A stretch of DNA of 64,000 bases from an uncultured Lachnospiraceae bacterium (GTDB lineage: Bacteria > Bacillota > Clostridia > Lachnospirales > Lachnospiraceae). Position 1 is the stretch's first letter. The number at the start of each line of letters is the position of its first letter. Positions 15,658 through 25,270 of the stretch are shown one piece after another. A model generated the notes under the pieces. It was not told where the DNA came from. It saw only the letters and a program-made list of their open reading frames with translations, and searched no databases. Made by a program: the position numbers and the translations under genes. Location: assembly GCA_944381635.1 (NCBI GenBank), contig CALWLY010000002.1, positions 186,001 to 250,000 of the forward strand, written 5' to 3'.

Positions 15658-18076
15658 ACTGTCTCAGTTCAATTCCGAGACTTTCCAGACCGTTCAGTAT
15701 TTTTTTCATCGCTCCGGTAATATCATTTTCTTCCAGTGTGCGGTCTTTTGCACGGAATGTGATCGTGTAAGCTACAGACTTAAAGCCTTCTTTGATCTGA
15801 GCGCCTTCGTAAATGTCAAACAGCGCATAGCTTTCCAGAATCTTTCCGCCCCGCTGAGCAATCATGGCTTCAATCTGGCCTACTAAGACATTCTTGGGAA
15901 CTACCATACTGATATCACGGGTCACAGCAGGATATTTTGCAATACCTTCATACTTACGGTCAAAAGTTGCAAACGGAGTAACAGACGGCATATCCAGTAC
16001 CGCTACATAAACTCGTGTACCGATGTTATAATTGTCAGCTACTTTCGGATGAATTTCTCCCAGATAGCCTACTACACAGCCATCGTAAATCACATTTGCC
16101 TGACGTCCCGGATGCAGGAACGGTTTGCCTGCGTCGGGATCATAATTTACTTTTTTCTTCATGCCGATGTGTTCAAAGAATTCCTCAATCACACCTTTCA
16201 TAGTGAAGAAATCGCCCTCACCGTACATTCCCAGTGTAAACTGCATTCTTTCGTCCGGAAGTTCTGTCAGGGGCAGAGACTTGGGAATGTAAATATTTCC
16301 CAATTCATACAGTCTGACATCTTTGTTTCGTCTGTTGTAGTTTGTAGCCAGAGAAGTAAGCATACCATTTAACGGAATGGTTCTCATAATAGAGAAATCT
16401 TCTCCAAGAGGATTGGAAATGGTAACTGTATTTCTCAGCTCGCTGTCCGCAGGAATCAGCAGTTTGTCGAATACTTTCGGGCTTTCAAAAGAGTAGCACA
16501 TACCCTGAAAAAATCCGCAGTATTCCGCAATGTCTCTTGCTTTTTCTTCTACTCTCAGCTTGAAGGAAAGCTTTCCTGTGGTAGCTTCCCCATTCGGAAG
16601 TGTGGTCGGGATCTTATCGTATCCGTAAAATCTTGCCACTTCCTCCGCAATATCCGCAAAGCCTTCCAGATCCTGGCGGAAAGAAGGAATGATAATTTCT
16701 TCTGTTTCCGGCTCATAGGAAAGTTCCAGCATTTCAAAAATAGCCAGCATTTCCTCTCTGGAAACATCTGTTCCCAGGAATTTATTGATTCTTTCAGGCT
16801 CAAATTTGATTCTTCTGTTTTCTTTGATAGGCTGACATACATCTACCATGCCTCCTACCACTTCTCCGCAGCCCAGTTCCTCAATCAGCTGGCATGCACG
16901 GTTGATAGCTTCCGGCGCATTGTTGGGATCAAGTCCCTTTTCAAAAATACCGGAGGCGTCTGTGCGCAGACCTACTCTCTTTGCAGATTTGCGGATATTG
17001 GGGCCATAAAAAGTTGCAGCTTCAAACAGCACTGTCTTCACATCATCTGTGATCTTGGAGTTTTCTCCTCCCATGATACCTGCAATTCCTACTTCCTTTT
17101 CAGCGTCGCAGATCATCAGAATTTCTCCGTCCAGTTTTCTTACCTGGCCGTCCAGTGTCTGGAATTCATCCCCGTCATTTGCACGGCGCACAATGATTTT
17201 GCTGCCGGCAATCGTATCCAGATCATAAGCATGCATCGGCTGACCATATTCTAACATAACATAGTTTGTAATATCAACCAGGTTATTGATGGGACGGATT
17301 CCGCTCGCGGAAAGACGTCTCTGCATCCAGACCGGGCTGGGTTCAATTTTAATATTTTTGCATACTCTTGCGCAGTATCTGGAGCACAGATCTGTATCCT
17401 TTACTTCCACGCTGATATAATCGTTGACATCTTCTTCATTTCCTTTTACCTCCACTTTCGGAGCGATAAAAGGTTTGCGGAAAGTAGCTGCCGCTTCTCT
17501 TGCAATTCCCAGCAGACTGTAACAGTCAACACGGTTGGATGTGATCTCATATTCAAATACCGTGTCATGAAGACCCAGCGCCTCCACCGCATCCGCACCT
17601 ACCTGTGCGTCAGCAGGGAAAATATAGATTCCGTTTTCCGGAGCTTCCGGATACATTTCCCGGGAGGAACCCAGCTCTTCAATCGAGCACATCATACCGT
17701 TGGAAGGGATGCCTCTGAGTTTTCCGGCCTTGATTTTAATGCCTTCCTCAGGAAGCGGACCGCCGTCATGTCCTCCGGCTACTCTTCCGCCGTCCAGAAC
17801 TACCGGTACTTTATCTCCTTCCTTTACGTTGGGCGCTCCTGTCACAATCTGAATAACCTGATCTCCCACGTTTACCTGGCAGATAATCAGTTTGTCCGCA
17901 TCCGGATGTTTCTCAATTTTCTCAATCTGTCCGATTACGATTTTTTCCAGATTTTTATCAAGTCTTTCATAGCCTTCCACCTTAGTTCCGCTTAAGGTCA
18001 TTGCGTCACAGTATTCCTGGTCTGTGCAGGTAAGGTCAGGCACATATGCTTTAATCCATGCTAAAGATGTATTCAT
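15656..18076 (-). CDS. pheT: Phenylalanyl-tRNA synthetase beta subunit
   Basis: 806 aa, standard for the bacterial beta subunit of the alpha2-beta2 enzyme charging tRNA-Phe. Domains: an N-terminal EMAP/OB tRNA-binding domain (about 40-150, KIVIGQIEKIEKHPDADKLIICQVNVG), B3/B4 editing region (about 210-375, with the VDITNYVMLEYGQPMHAYD segment), B5 (about 405-475), the catalytic-like core, and a C-terminal anticodon-binding FDX-ACB domain (ATFDRKYEGIAKYPAVTRDISMVV to the end). It is 59 bp after pheS and shares its T-box-controlled transcript. The 3' end runs directly into structured repeat A. Confidence 0.97.
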   Translation of the reverse strand: MNTSLAWIKAYVPDLTCTDQEYCDAMTLSGTKVEGYERLDKNLEKIVIGQIEKIEKHPDADKLIICQVNVGDQVIQIVTGAPNVKEGDKVPVVLDGGRVAGGHDGGPLPEEGIKIKAGKLRGIPSNGMMCSIEELGSSREMYPEAPENGIYIFPADAQVGADAVEALGLHDTVFEYEITSNRVDCYSLLGIAREAAATFRKPFIAPKVEVKGNEEDVNDYISVEVKDTDLCSRYCARVCKNIKIEPSPVWMQRRLSASGIRPINNLVDITNYVMLEYGQPMHAYDLDTIAGSKIIVRRANDGDEFQTLDGQVRKLDGEILMICDAEKEVGIAGIMGGENSKITDDVKTVLFEAATFYGPNIRKSAKRVGLRTDASGIFEKGLDPNNAPEAINRACQLIEELGCGEVVGGMVDVCQPIKENRRIKFEPERINKFLGTDVSREEMLAIFEMLELSYEPETEEIIIPSFRQDLEGFADIAEEVARFYGYDKIPTTLPNGEATTGKLSFKLRVEEKARDIAEYCGFFQGMCYSFESPKVFDKLLIPADSELRNTVTISNPLGEDFSIMRTIPLNGMLTSLATNYNRRNKDVRLYELGNIYIPKSLPLTELPDERMQFTLGMYGEGDFFTMKGVIEEFFEHIGMKKKVNYDPDAGKPFLHPGRQANVIYDGCVVGYLGEIHPKVADNYNIGTRVYVAVLDMPSVTPFATFDRKYEGIAKYPAVTRDISMVVPKNVLVGQIEAMIAQRGGKILESYALFDIYEGAQIKEGFKSVAYTITFRAKDRTLEENDITGAMKKILNGLESLGIELRQ

Positions 18077-18135
18077 ATTTTCCTCTCATTCTGCCGCGTT
18101 CACGGCTTATCTTCCTAAAAAATTTCCGCAGTCAA

Positions 18136-19155
18136 TCAGAACTGTTTTAAGAAACGGTCATCATTTTCATACAGAAGTCTCATGTCATCGATTTCGTATT
18201 TCAGCAAAGCGATACGTTCCAGACCTACGCCGAAAGCGAATCCGGAATATTCCCTGGGATCGATATTGCACATTTCCAGAACACGGGGGTGAACCATACC
18301 GCAGCCAAGAATTTCAATCCAGCCGGAGCCTTTGCAGAAACGGCATCCTTTTCCGCCGCATTTAAAGCAGGAAACATCCACTTCCGCGCTGGGCTCTGTG
18401 AACGGGAAATGGTGAGGACGGAATTTAACTTTTGTCTCTTCACCAAACAGCTCTTTTGCAAACTCTGCCAGAGTACCTTTCAAATCCGCAAACGTAATGT
18501 TTTTGTCAATAACCAGTCCTTCAATCTGATGGAACGAAGGGGAATGAGTCGCGTCCACTTCATCTGAACGGAATACACGTCCCGGTGCAATCATACGGAT
18601 CGGGAGTTTGCCCTGCTCCATCGTACGAACCTGTACGGGAGATGTCTGTGTACGCAGAACGATTTCATCATTGATGTAGAAGGTATCCTGTTCGTCTCTG
18701 GCAGGATGATCTTTCGGAATGTTTAAAGCTTCAAAGTTATAATAATCTTTTTCCACTTCCGGTCCTTCCACCACTTCATAGCCCATGCCAATGAAGATTC
18801 TTTCCACTTCTTCCAAGGCAATTGTGTTCGGGTGACGATGTCCCACTTTATTTTTCTTCGCAGGAAGGGTTACGTCGATGACTTCATTTTTCATCTTCTC
18901 TTCCCTTTCCGCCTCTTCCATTTTCAGCTTTGTCTGTTCCAGAGCAGTCTCAATCTCTGCTCTCACTTCATTCACCATCTGTCCGACTTTCGGTCTTTCC
19001 TCCGGTGCCACATCTTTCATTCCTTTTAAAATTTCTGTCAGGGCTCCTTTTTTTCCAAGAGCGCTGACTCTGACTTCATTGAGCTTCTCCAGACTGTCAG
19101 AAGCTTCAATCTGTGCCAGAACTTCCTCCTTGATTTTTGCTAATTTTTCTTTCAT
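18136..19155 (-). CDS. pheS: Phenylalanyl-tRNA synthetase alpha subunit
   Basis: 339 aa class II synthetase subunit holding the Phe-AMP active site. An N-terminal coiled-coil (1-90) is followed by the catalytic core: [31 protein letters not shown], motif 2 around [14 protein letters not shown], and motif 3 [22 protein letters not shown] near the end. A Cys cluster ([18 protein letters not shown]), usual in clostridial PheS, could bind zinc. GGAG precedes the ATG. Upstream is a complete T-box leader, so expression should rise when uncharged tRNA-Phe accumulates. Confidence 0.97.
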   Translation of the reverse strand: MKEKLAKIKEEVLAQIEASDSLEKLNEVRVSALGKKGALTEILKGMKDVAPEERPKVGQMVNEVRAEIETALEQTKLKMEEAEREEKMKNEVIDVTLPAKKNKVGHRHPNTIALEEVERIFIGMGYEVVEGPEVEKDYYNFEALNIPKDHPARDEQDTFYINDEIVLRTQTSPVQVRTMEQGKLPIRMIAPGRVFRSDEVDATHSPSFHQIEGLVIDKNITFADLKGTLAEFAKELFGEETKVKFRPHHFPFTEPSAEVDVSCFKCGGKGCRFCKGSGWIEILGCGMVHPRVLEMCNIDPREYSGFAFGVGLERIALLKYEIDDMRLLYENDDRFLKQF

Positions 19156-19204
19156 AGCAAACTCCTTTCCCTTTGTGTGTTATGCGCGTTGCCATTTTCT
19201 ATGG

Positions 19205-19578
19205 CATAAACATAAAAAATCCCCGGTTATTTTGAAAAAATAACCAGGGACGAAATATTTCCGCGGTACCACCCAGATTCCTGCCGTTATCCGGCAGACA
19301 CTTCATTACGGCGTAACGTGCCCGATACGTTCCGGCTTATTCCTTCTCTTTAAATATTCTTGGAATTACTGTCATCTTTCCAAGAACTGCCGTTATCCGT
19401 CCATTTTATTATAAACAGACATGGATAACTGATAAAAGATTTCGTTTCGGCCGGACAGCTCCGGTGAGAAATTCAAATCTGCATCTTTACTTAAGGAAAC
19501 TTTCAGCCGCTGATTTCCTCTCTCTTTAAGGATATGCAGTTCTACTGACACCTTCACAGCCTTTTTTATTTTCATAAC
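19205..19578 (-). ncRNA. T-box leader of pheST
   Basis: Minus strand. The T-box core GGGTGGTACCGCGG lies at about 19262-19275 (minus sense). It is followed by a terminator (GGTTATT/AATAACC stem with TTTTTT, 19217-19249). Stem I shows AGAGAGGAAA and CAGCGGCTGAAAG, and the likely specifier is TTC (Phe) at 19468-19470, just after GAAT. Uncharged tRNA-Phe would pair with the T-box and favour the antiterminator. A 60-codon ORF inside the leader (19393-19575) has no ribosome site. Confidence 0.93.
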
Positions 19579-19586
19579 TGCTCTTT

Positions 19587-19615
19587 ATTTTATGGAATTC
19601 TTTAAAAATTGTCAA
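19587..19615 (-). promoter_or_regulatory. Sigma-A promoter of the pheST T-box transcript
   Basis: TTGACA, 17 bases, TAAAAT on the minus strand, placed between the yihY stop and the T-box leader. Confidence 0.88.
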
Positions 19616-19619
19616 GTCT

Positions 19620-20450
19620 CTATCTTCTGGAATGTCTGATTTCTCTGCGAAACGGAGCTACAAAACGGTTAATATGCGCCCCTGCCAGAAACAGATACAG
19701 ACACATATACAGCCACAGCATCATAATAACTACTGTGGTAAGGCTTCCATACATGTTCAGCCCGTTGAATTTCTCAATATAGACAGAAAATCCCCATGAA
19801 AAAATATTCCAGCTTACGGAAGTAAAAACAGCGCCGGGAATCTGACTTCTCAGCTTCAGTTTACAGTTTGGTATATAAGCGTACATCATGGTAAAGAAAA
19901 CGCTTAAAATAAACCAGGTAAAGGGAATCCTAAGATACAAAAACAGATGGAAAAGATCCCTGAGCGCCGGAATGGTGCGGGTAATAAAATCCACTAAAAC
20001 GTTGCCAAATACCATGATGGTAAGAGTTCCCACCAACAATATCAGCATTACCAATGTATAAAAGGAAGCAATCAGCCTTTGCACAATGTAGTTTCTGTCC
20101 TCCACAACTCCATTCATAGCATTCAGCCCCCGCATCAGAGCCAATACCCCTTTTCCTGCCGACCAGATCATGACAACTGCCGCTGCACTGACAATTCCGA
20201 TCGTACTGTTATAGACTGATTCAATCAATGCCAGCATCAGGGGAATAATCGGCTGAGGCATCATTTCCACCACTTTCAGCAGGTCAGATTTCTGAATAGG
20301 CGTAAACGGCAGCAGAGAACAGATCAAAATCAATATGGGGATCAGCGAAAGGAAAAGGAAAAAAGCACAGCTTGAAGCATAGGCACTTACATTCGCCCTT
20401 GTCATCTGTCTGCCGAAACCGGTTAATATACGGTAAATTCTGCCAATCAT
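19620..20450 (-). CDS. YihY/BrkB-family integral membrane protein
   Basis: About 276 aa with six or seven hydrophobic segments and the family pattern: an N-terminal amphipathic part (RIYRILTGFGRQMTRANVSAYASSCAFFLFLSLIPILILICSLLPF), a central VMIWSAGKGVLALMRGLNAMNGVVEDRN, and PGAVFTSVSWNIFSWGFSVYIEKFNGLNMYGSLTTVVIMMLWLYMCLYLFLAGAHIN near the end. The molecular role is unknown; the old names RNase BN and BrkB are not informative. Either of two ATG codons could start it; the inner one has GAGGAG at ideal distance. It follows the SpoIID-like gene by a few bases, so the two are probably cotranscribed. Confidence 0.88.
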   Translation of the reverse strand: MIGRIYRILTGFGRQMTRANVSAYASSCAFFLFLSLIPILILICSLLPFTPIQKSDLLKVVEMMPQPIIPLMLALIESVYNSTIGIVSAAAVVMIWSAGKGVLALMRGLNAMNGVVEDRNYIVQRLIASFYTLVMLILLVGTLTIMVFGNVLVDFITRTIPALRDLFHLFLYLRIPFTWFILSVFFTMMYAYIPNCKLKLRSQIPGAVFTSVSWNIFSWGFSVYIEKFNGLNMYGSLTTVVIMMLWLYMCLYLFLAGAHINRFVAPFRREIRHSRR

Positions 20451-20476
20451 GAAATCACTCCTCATAGTTCTCCCTG

Positions 20477-22882
20477 TCAGTAAATCGTATGAATTTCGCA
20501 GCCGTCATAAAAAAACGTCAGAATAGCACTGCTGTCTTTCCCGGAAGCTGCCATATTTTTGGCGCCATTCTGGCTCATTCCTACCCCATGGCCGAATCCG
20601 CCGCCAATCAACGAATATCCTACCACATAATCTCCTTCTCTGACAACGGAAATCGCAGTAAATGCGCTGGGAATCATGGAAGACGCATCTGCACTGCTCC
20701 CATCCTGTCTAATGACCTCCTGAGTCTGATTACTTAGCACATAACGTATGTTATGCTCTGTCTTTACCAGAACAGTACTGTTTTCTCCTTCAATCAGCAA
20801 TTCTGCCGCCACTCCTCCCGGGCCTCTGCGTGTGATCTGCATATTTCGAATTTTTCCGGTATCCACAGGTGTCTGGCTGGCAAAACTTCCATCTTCCTGC
20901 AAAGTCAATACGGCATGATTTCCGGCCTCATATCGTCTGCGTATGTTCTGATTCAAACGTTCCACATCCAGCTTGGTCTCGTAAGTCCATCGATACCAGG
21001 GTTCTTCCTTTTCATAATCCTGCTCTCCCTTTTGACTGATAAAACCAGAAAAGTTTTCTTCCTCCTCCATCCGTTTTGCCAGAGGAGTAACAGCCGGAGT
21101 GTTTTCGGCTGCTGCAAGAGCTTCTTCGGTCTCCTCCGGGTTTTCGGAAATGCTTTTGGAGAGAAGATAAGGATATTTTGCCGTATCCCCGCTCAGCCAT
21201 ACAGAAACATTGGAGCCAAACCCGCAGGATGTGGAATAATAATAGGTTTCCGCCAGCTCTTCCTCATAATAAAGCACCTGCCCTTTTGTTTCACGCACTG
21301 CTTTTGATGTCTCTGCATTTTCTTCTATATTATTGTATACCTGAAATCCGGCGCTGTCATCCACATGAGCGCCGTAATTTGCCAACCCTGCACGCTCCAT
21401 TTTGGCATAGGCATAGGTTCTTGCACATACTGCCTGGGCTTTTAATGCCTCGATCGGATAGGACGCCGGCATTTCGCTTGGCACGACTGCATAAAGATAT
21501 TCTTCCAGGAGCACTTCGTTCACAGCCACAATTCCGTTTTCCGTCTTTTCCAGTTCGAAGCTTCCCCGGTAAGAAGGCGTTCCCTGACTTCTGTTTACAT
21601 TCAGCAGACTGATTTTCCCGGTTAAAATCAAAGGTTCTATTTTTATTCTGTCAGCCGTAAACAAAGGACTGTCCGGGGTAATTTCCAGCACTTCTCCGGC
21701 GCCCAGAATCTGCTCCTGTTCTTTCCCATACTCCCCGGTAAGAATCCTGCAGTCACAATCTGCCTGAACCTGTATTCTGTCATGATATGCACCTCCAAAT
21801 CCTGATGTCTTGATCAGAACCCGGATATATTCCATCTGTTCTTCCTTCGTCACCAACGCTGCCTGGATTTTTCCGTCTGCAATCACAAAATCCGTAAATG
21901 CGTATCCTATTTTTAAATCATCGGTATGATAACTTTCCATCTTTCCATACAGCTTGTAAATTTTCAGTTCGTCCGCAAACGGAAGATAACCGCTGCCCTC
22001 TATGTCCGCACCGCCGCCGTCCACTTTTAACAGCCTTCCGGAAACCTTTTCTTCTTTTGCCGCCACGCTATCCAGTTTTCCATCTTTGAAACTTAAATCC
22101 GATACGGTTTCTTTCTTCACTGTGATTCCGGGAGCTGCTATAAAAATCTCATAATTGTTCCAAAAAATCCGAAGTCTATTTTCCAGGTTCTCCATAACCC
22201 ATACATTGGCAAGCTGCCAGTCGTCTTCCTTCACGTCTCTTACCGTGTAAAGTCTGTCTCCCTTAGCGATTGCAGTGACAGGCTTTAAAAGTGTCTTCAA
22301 AAATTTATCCGAAACAAAGGAAAAGCGTCCATTCACTGCCACCAGTTCTTCTTCTCCCAACCTATTTCCGTCGTTGTCCAGCGCATCCTCTCCTGCCGCA
22401 AGCACTGTCAAATCCAAATCTTTAATCGTCCCCTGGATGTCATAGGTTTGTCTGGCTGCATCAAAAAACTGATAAAAATCCTGCTCCGGCACCTCACTTC
22501 CGCTGCGGTAGACGGGAATTTCATATTCTGAGGCAGGCAGCAGTTCTGTCAGTTCCTTCCAGTGGTAATACAAAAGTTGTTCCTGTCCTAAAGCTTTCAG
22601 CTCTTCCGCTTTATCCAAAACGGCCTCCGTTCCTCCTTCCGGCTCCAGCCCATTCTCTTTCGCACAGGAGACAAGCAATTCTGTAAGAATTCCCGCATCT
22701 TCCGCCGCAAGAGTTTCTCCTTTTACTTCTTCCCAGGAAAACAGTTCCATAAGCGCCTTCCCGAAAATTATAAGCAAAAACAGTCCTCCTGCCAGAATCA
22801 TCAGCAGTTTCATTTCTATGGAAAACCGTGTCCGCCGCCTTTTTCTGCGGTTTTTCCGGCTTCCTGCATATCCCTGTTTCAT
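20477..22882 (-). CDS. SpoIID/LytB-domain protein, membrane-anchored
   Basis: 801 aa. A basic N-terminus (KNRRKRRRTR) and one transmembrane helix (about 25-45, LLMILAGGLFLLIIFGKALM) anchor a large extracytoplasmic part. The C-terminal half holds the SpoIID domain: RGSFELEKTENGIVAVNEVLLEEYLYAVVPSEMPASYPIEALKAQAVCARTYAYAK, with the catalytic-type Glu in PSEMP, and the closing GGGFGHGVGMSQNGAKNMA. SpoIID cleaves denuded glycan strands during engulfment. This protein is much longer than SpoIID (about 340 aa), so it is a related lytic transglycosylase with an added 400-residue N-terminal region rather than the sporulation protein itself. The start follows AGGGGG. Confidence 0.85.
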   Translation of the reverse strand: MKQGYAGSRKNRRKRRRTRFSIEMKLLMILAGGLFLLIIFGKALMELFSWEEVKGETLAAEDAGILTELLVSCAKENGLEPEGGTEAVLDKAEELKALGQEQLLYYHWKELTELLPASEYEIPVYRSGSEVPEQDFYQFFDAARQTYDIQGTIKDLDLTVLAAGEDALDNDGNRLGEEELVAVNGRFSFVSDKFLKTLLKPVTAIAKGDRLYTVRDVKEDDWQLANVWVMENLENRLRIFWNNYEIFIAAPGITVKKETVSDLSFKDGKLDSVAAKEEKVSGRLLKVDGGGADIEGSGYLPFADELKIYKLYGKMESYHTDDLKIGYAFTDFVIADGKIQAALVTKEEQMEYIRVLIKTSGFGGAYHDRIQVQADCDCRILTGEYGKEQEQILGAGEVLEITPDSPLFTADRIKIEPLILTGKISLLNVNRSQGTPSYRGSFELEKTENGIVAVNEVLLEEYLYAVVPSEMPASYPIEALKAQAVCARTYAYAKMERAGLANYGAHVDDSAGFQVYNNIEENAETSKAVRETKGQVLYYEEELAETYYYSTSCGFGSNVSVWLSGDTAKYPYLLSKSISENPEETEEALAAAENTPAVTPLAKRMEEEENFSGFISQKGEQDYEKEEPWYRWTYETKLDVERLNQNIRRRYEAGNHAVLTLQEDGSFASQTPVDTGKIRNMQITRRGPGGVAAELLIEGENSTVLVKTEHNIRYVLSNQTQEVIRQDGSSADASSMIPSAFTAISVVREGDYVVGYSLIGGGFGHGVGMSQNGAKNMAASGKDSSAILTFFYDGCEIHTIY

Positions 22883-23001
22883 GAAGACCCCCTTATTTTT
22901 AACTTTTATTTTGATACTGTAATGTTGAGGCAAAAGCCCCAACTAGGATGCCTGCGGATTGTAACCTGCTGCACACTGGCATCATACTGTATAAGTATAA
23001 G

Positions 23002-23031
23002 AAAAAAGCAGCCCTGAAAGGCTGCTTTTTT
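23002..23031 (-). terminator. Terminator of the 6S RNA transcript
   Basis: AAAGCAGCC/GGCTGCTTT with a 6-base loop and a T6 run on the minus strand. Confidence 0.85.
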
Positions 23032-23074
23032 CTTTTGTAATTCAGGACCCGATCTGTTTCCTGTCTCTTATGTA

Positions 23075-23251
23075 TGCCCCAAAATGCCGGCTCCTGTCTT
23101 TTGACTCCTAGCGAAGCTAGGTGGGTAACCGCAACCAAAGCTTCTGCCTTCCCCTGCGCAATGAGGGCCTGACATCCACTTGGCAATATAGGAATCCCGT
23201 TTAAAGTAAATGTAGGTTCAAAACAACAGGAGTTATCGCACATTTCAGGTT
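23075..23251 (-). ncRNA. ssrS: 6S RNA (SsrS), Firmicutes type
   Basis: The minus-strand transcript begins about 7 bases after a strong -10 box. Its ends form the closing stem CTCCTGT...TTTTGA with TCAAAA-ACAGGAG. In between come AACCTACA, GGGATTCC, GGATGTCAGGCCC paired with GGGGAAGGC, and ACCCACCTAGC with hairpin TAGCTTCGCTAG. This layout (long rod with a central bulge) and these segments match my memory of clostridial 6S RNAs, which mimic open promoters and bind sigma-A RNA polymerase. Ends are approximate. A 114-codon ORF covering this stretch is spurious. Confidence 0.75.
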
Positions 23252-23257
23252 ATACTC

Positions 23258-23286
23258 ATTATATCCAAAACTCAACCGAATTACAA
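23258..23286 (-). promoter_or_regulatory. Promoter of the 6S RNA gene
   Basis: TTGTAA, 17 bases, TATAAT on the minus strand. Confidence 0.8.
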
Positions 23287-23380
23287 CTGTTTTTTCAGAT
23301 CGGTTACAGAATCAGAAATTTTACATTTTTCGCACTTTATTTCGTTTAAAAATCGGCGACATTCACAATTTTTGATATAC

Positions 23381-23405
23381 AAAAGAGCCCGCGAGGGGCT
23401 CTTTT
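23381..23405 (-). terminator. Terminator of pckA
   Basis: AAAAGAGCCC/GGGCTCTTTT stem with a 5-base loop, starting 4 bases after the pckA stop. Confidence 0.85.
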
Positions 23406-23409
23406 ATCC

Positions 23410-25116
23410 TTACAGTTTATTAGCGATTGCTACAATGTGGCTGATTGCTTCTGCTGCCTCTTCCGGAAGCTTATTGTAGCCTCCTTCCGCTTCATCCAGA
23501 CTGTTGACATAGTTCAGACGGTCTGTCATACGAGCTTTCAGCTGTGTTACATATTCTTTGTCGGAGAGATTCGGAACAAAGCCGTCCCATTCAAAGATTT
23601 CGATTTCCTCAAACGGTCCCCACTGTTTAAAAACAGCTCTGTTTTCAACAATTGCTTCCAAAATTCCCAACGTATCGGCAGGTTTTACCTTCTTGCCCAT
23701 GAAATCACCGGTATTGATGATGTAGCAGTCTACATTTCTCTCAGCAACCAGTTTTCTGAATTTTTCATAATCGTTAGCCAGCGGATAGGTACGGAACGGG
23801 TTTGCATAAGGCTCTACAACCAGCGCGTTCGGGTCAACTCCAGGTGCCAAACGTTCTGCTGTTGTACGTTTGGTAGCAAGCGTTGCTCCCATTACAGCTG
23901 CCAGAGGCGCACCTTTTAATTTCAGTACCGGCGGCAGTGTAGGATCTTTCATAATCCAGAAAATTGCATTGACCGGTGCATCAAAACGGTCTACACGGTT
24001 CGGTGACCAGAGTTTCGATTTGATTGCGCGGCCGTTTCCGTTGCGGATATCTTCCGTTACCAGAACAATCTTTCCGTCTTCATCCAGAGTTGCGGAACAA
24101 TTCTGTGCTGTCAGCAGATATTTATTGTCTTCGCAGTCTACCGGATAGTCTGCAGTTTTATCAAAGTAGGTGGGCTCCAATGCAATGGATGCTCCCGTAT
24201 CGGTGTTGATAATAAAGGAATCGTCATGCAGAACTTTAATTTCCGGATATTTTCCGTTATGTTTTGCATGGGTAAGTGTTGACTTTCCGGAACCTGACAG
24301 ACCGAAAACAGCTGCTACATATTTTCTTCCATCAGCCAAAACGTATTCTTTCTGTCCGCCGTGGCAGGAAGCATAACCATTGCGGTTTGCAATTGCCCAT
24401 GCCAGTGTCAGAGTACCTTTTTTATGTTCTCCAAAATATCTCATTCCCAGGATTGCAGCGCAGTTTGCCTGTGCATCAAAGTAACACAGACATTTTCCAT
24501 CGCAGACATCTGTCTGATCTGTTCCTGTCCACTGCGGATCTGAGAAGATATAAACATCCGGCTCTTTTCCATTGCCTACGGGAACGGAGTTTTTGTACAT
24601 CTGTACATAATTGTCTGACATATACTGGAAATTCAGCATCCAGTTATAGAGAATATTTTCTTCCCCTTCAGGAATCAGAAGATGTGCTTTGATCATGAAT
24701 TCCGGATCCAGACCGATATATACTTCCGCATGGTACATGGTTTTCCATCTGGTATCATAAACTGCATCCATGAGAATTTTGTCCAGTTTTGCACAGTCTG
24801 TGCCGGGTTTTCCGGTAATTCTTCTGGCTGCTGCATAGCGTCCGGTGATGGAACCGTCATTGAACAGAAGGACTTTCGCGTCTCTCTCAAGTCCAAGATC
24901 CTCTGCACGATAGACAGGCATATCTGTCACAATTGTGCCCGGAGAATTTTTTGCCAGTTCATAGGCTTCCCTCAAAGTATTAACCTTAATTACATTGTTG
25001 CCGTAAAACGGTGCTTCAATAATCGCTCTCGTATTTGTCACCGGTTTTGCAACCTTGGGGAAACCAACTTTATTGGGTCCGATTTCAGTCCTTGCATAAT
25101 AAGCCTTTGTTGACAT
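23410..25116 (-). CDS. pckA: Phosphoenolpyruvate carboxykinase (ATP)
   Basis: Interconverts oxaloacetate + ATP and PEP + CO2 + ADP. 568 aa, slightly above the usual 530-540. Signatures are the kinase-1a P-loop GLSGSGKSTLTHA (about residue 273), the metal-binding HDDSFIIN that follows, and SKLWSPNRVDRFDAPVNAIFW. In fermenting anaerobes the enzyme often runs toward oxaloacetate and conserves ATP, which would feed the oxaloacetate and methylmalonyl chemistry encoded at 57-62 kb. It is a single gene with its own promoter (25202-25230) and terminator. A 22-bp motif upstream is shared with the citrate synthase gene. The start has GGAGGG. Confidence 0.96.
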   Translation of the reverse strand: MSTKAYYARTEIGPNKVGFPKVAKPVTNTRAIIEAPFYGNNVIKVNTLREAYELAKNSPGTIVTDMPVYRAEDLGLERDAKVLLFNDGSITGRYAAARRITGKPGTDCAKLDKILMDAVYDTRWKTMYHAEVYIGLDPEFMIKAHLLIPEGEENILYNWMLNFQYMSDNYVQMYKNSVPVGNGKEPDVYIFSDPQWTGTDQTDVCDGKCLCYFDAQANCAAILGMRYFGEHKKGTLTLAWAIANRNGYASCHGGQKEYVLADGRKYVAAVFGLSGSGKSTLTHAKHNGKYPEIKVLHDDSFIINTDTGASIALEPTYFDKTADYPVDCEDNKYLLTAQNCSATLDEDGKIVLVTEDIRNGNGRAIKSKLWSPNRVDRFDAPVNAIFWIMKDPTLPPVLKLKGAPLAAVMGATLATKRTTAERLAPGVDPNALVVEPYANPFRTYPLANDYEKFRKLVAERNVDCYIINTGDFMGKKVKPADTLGILEAIVENRAVFKQWGPFEEIEIFEWDGFVPNLSDKEYVTQLKARMTDRLNYVNSLDEAEGGYNKLPEEAAEAISHIVAIANKL

Positions 25117-25201
25117 ACTACAGCCCTCCTTGTTTTGTTTATTTTTACTGTATTAAGCACAGGTATTTCCATATTATCTGCACAACTCATACATCAATCT
25201 T

Positions 25202-25230
25202 ATTATCTCAAAGTGAAATTAAAAAGTCAA
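25202..25230 (-). promoter_or_regulatory. Sigma-A promoter of pckA
   Basis: TTGACT, 17 bases, GATAAT on the minus strand, about 85 bases before the start codon. Confidence 0.75.
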
Positions 25231-25270
25231 CTTGTTTTAAATACACAATTATTATTTTTATATAAACTTT

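Noticed and set aside
19393-19575. 60-codon ORF between yihY and pheS
   Set aside because: It lies wholly in stem I and the specifier region of the pheST T-box leader and has no ribosome site.
22899-23243. 114-codon minus-strand ORF upstream of the SpoIID-like gene
   Set aside because: It covers a structured non-coding region that fits 6S RNA and its terminator, and the translation has no recognisable fold.
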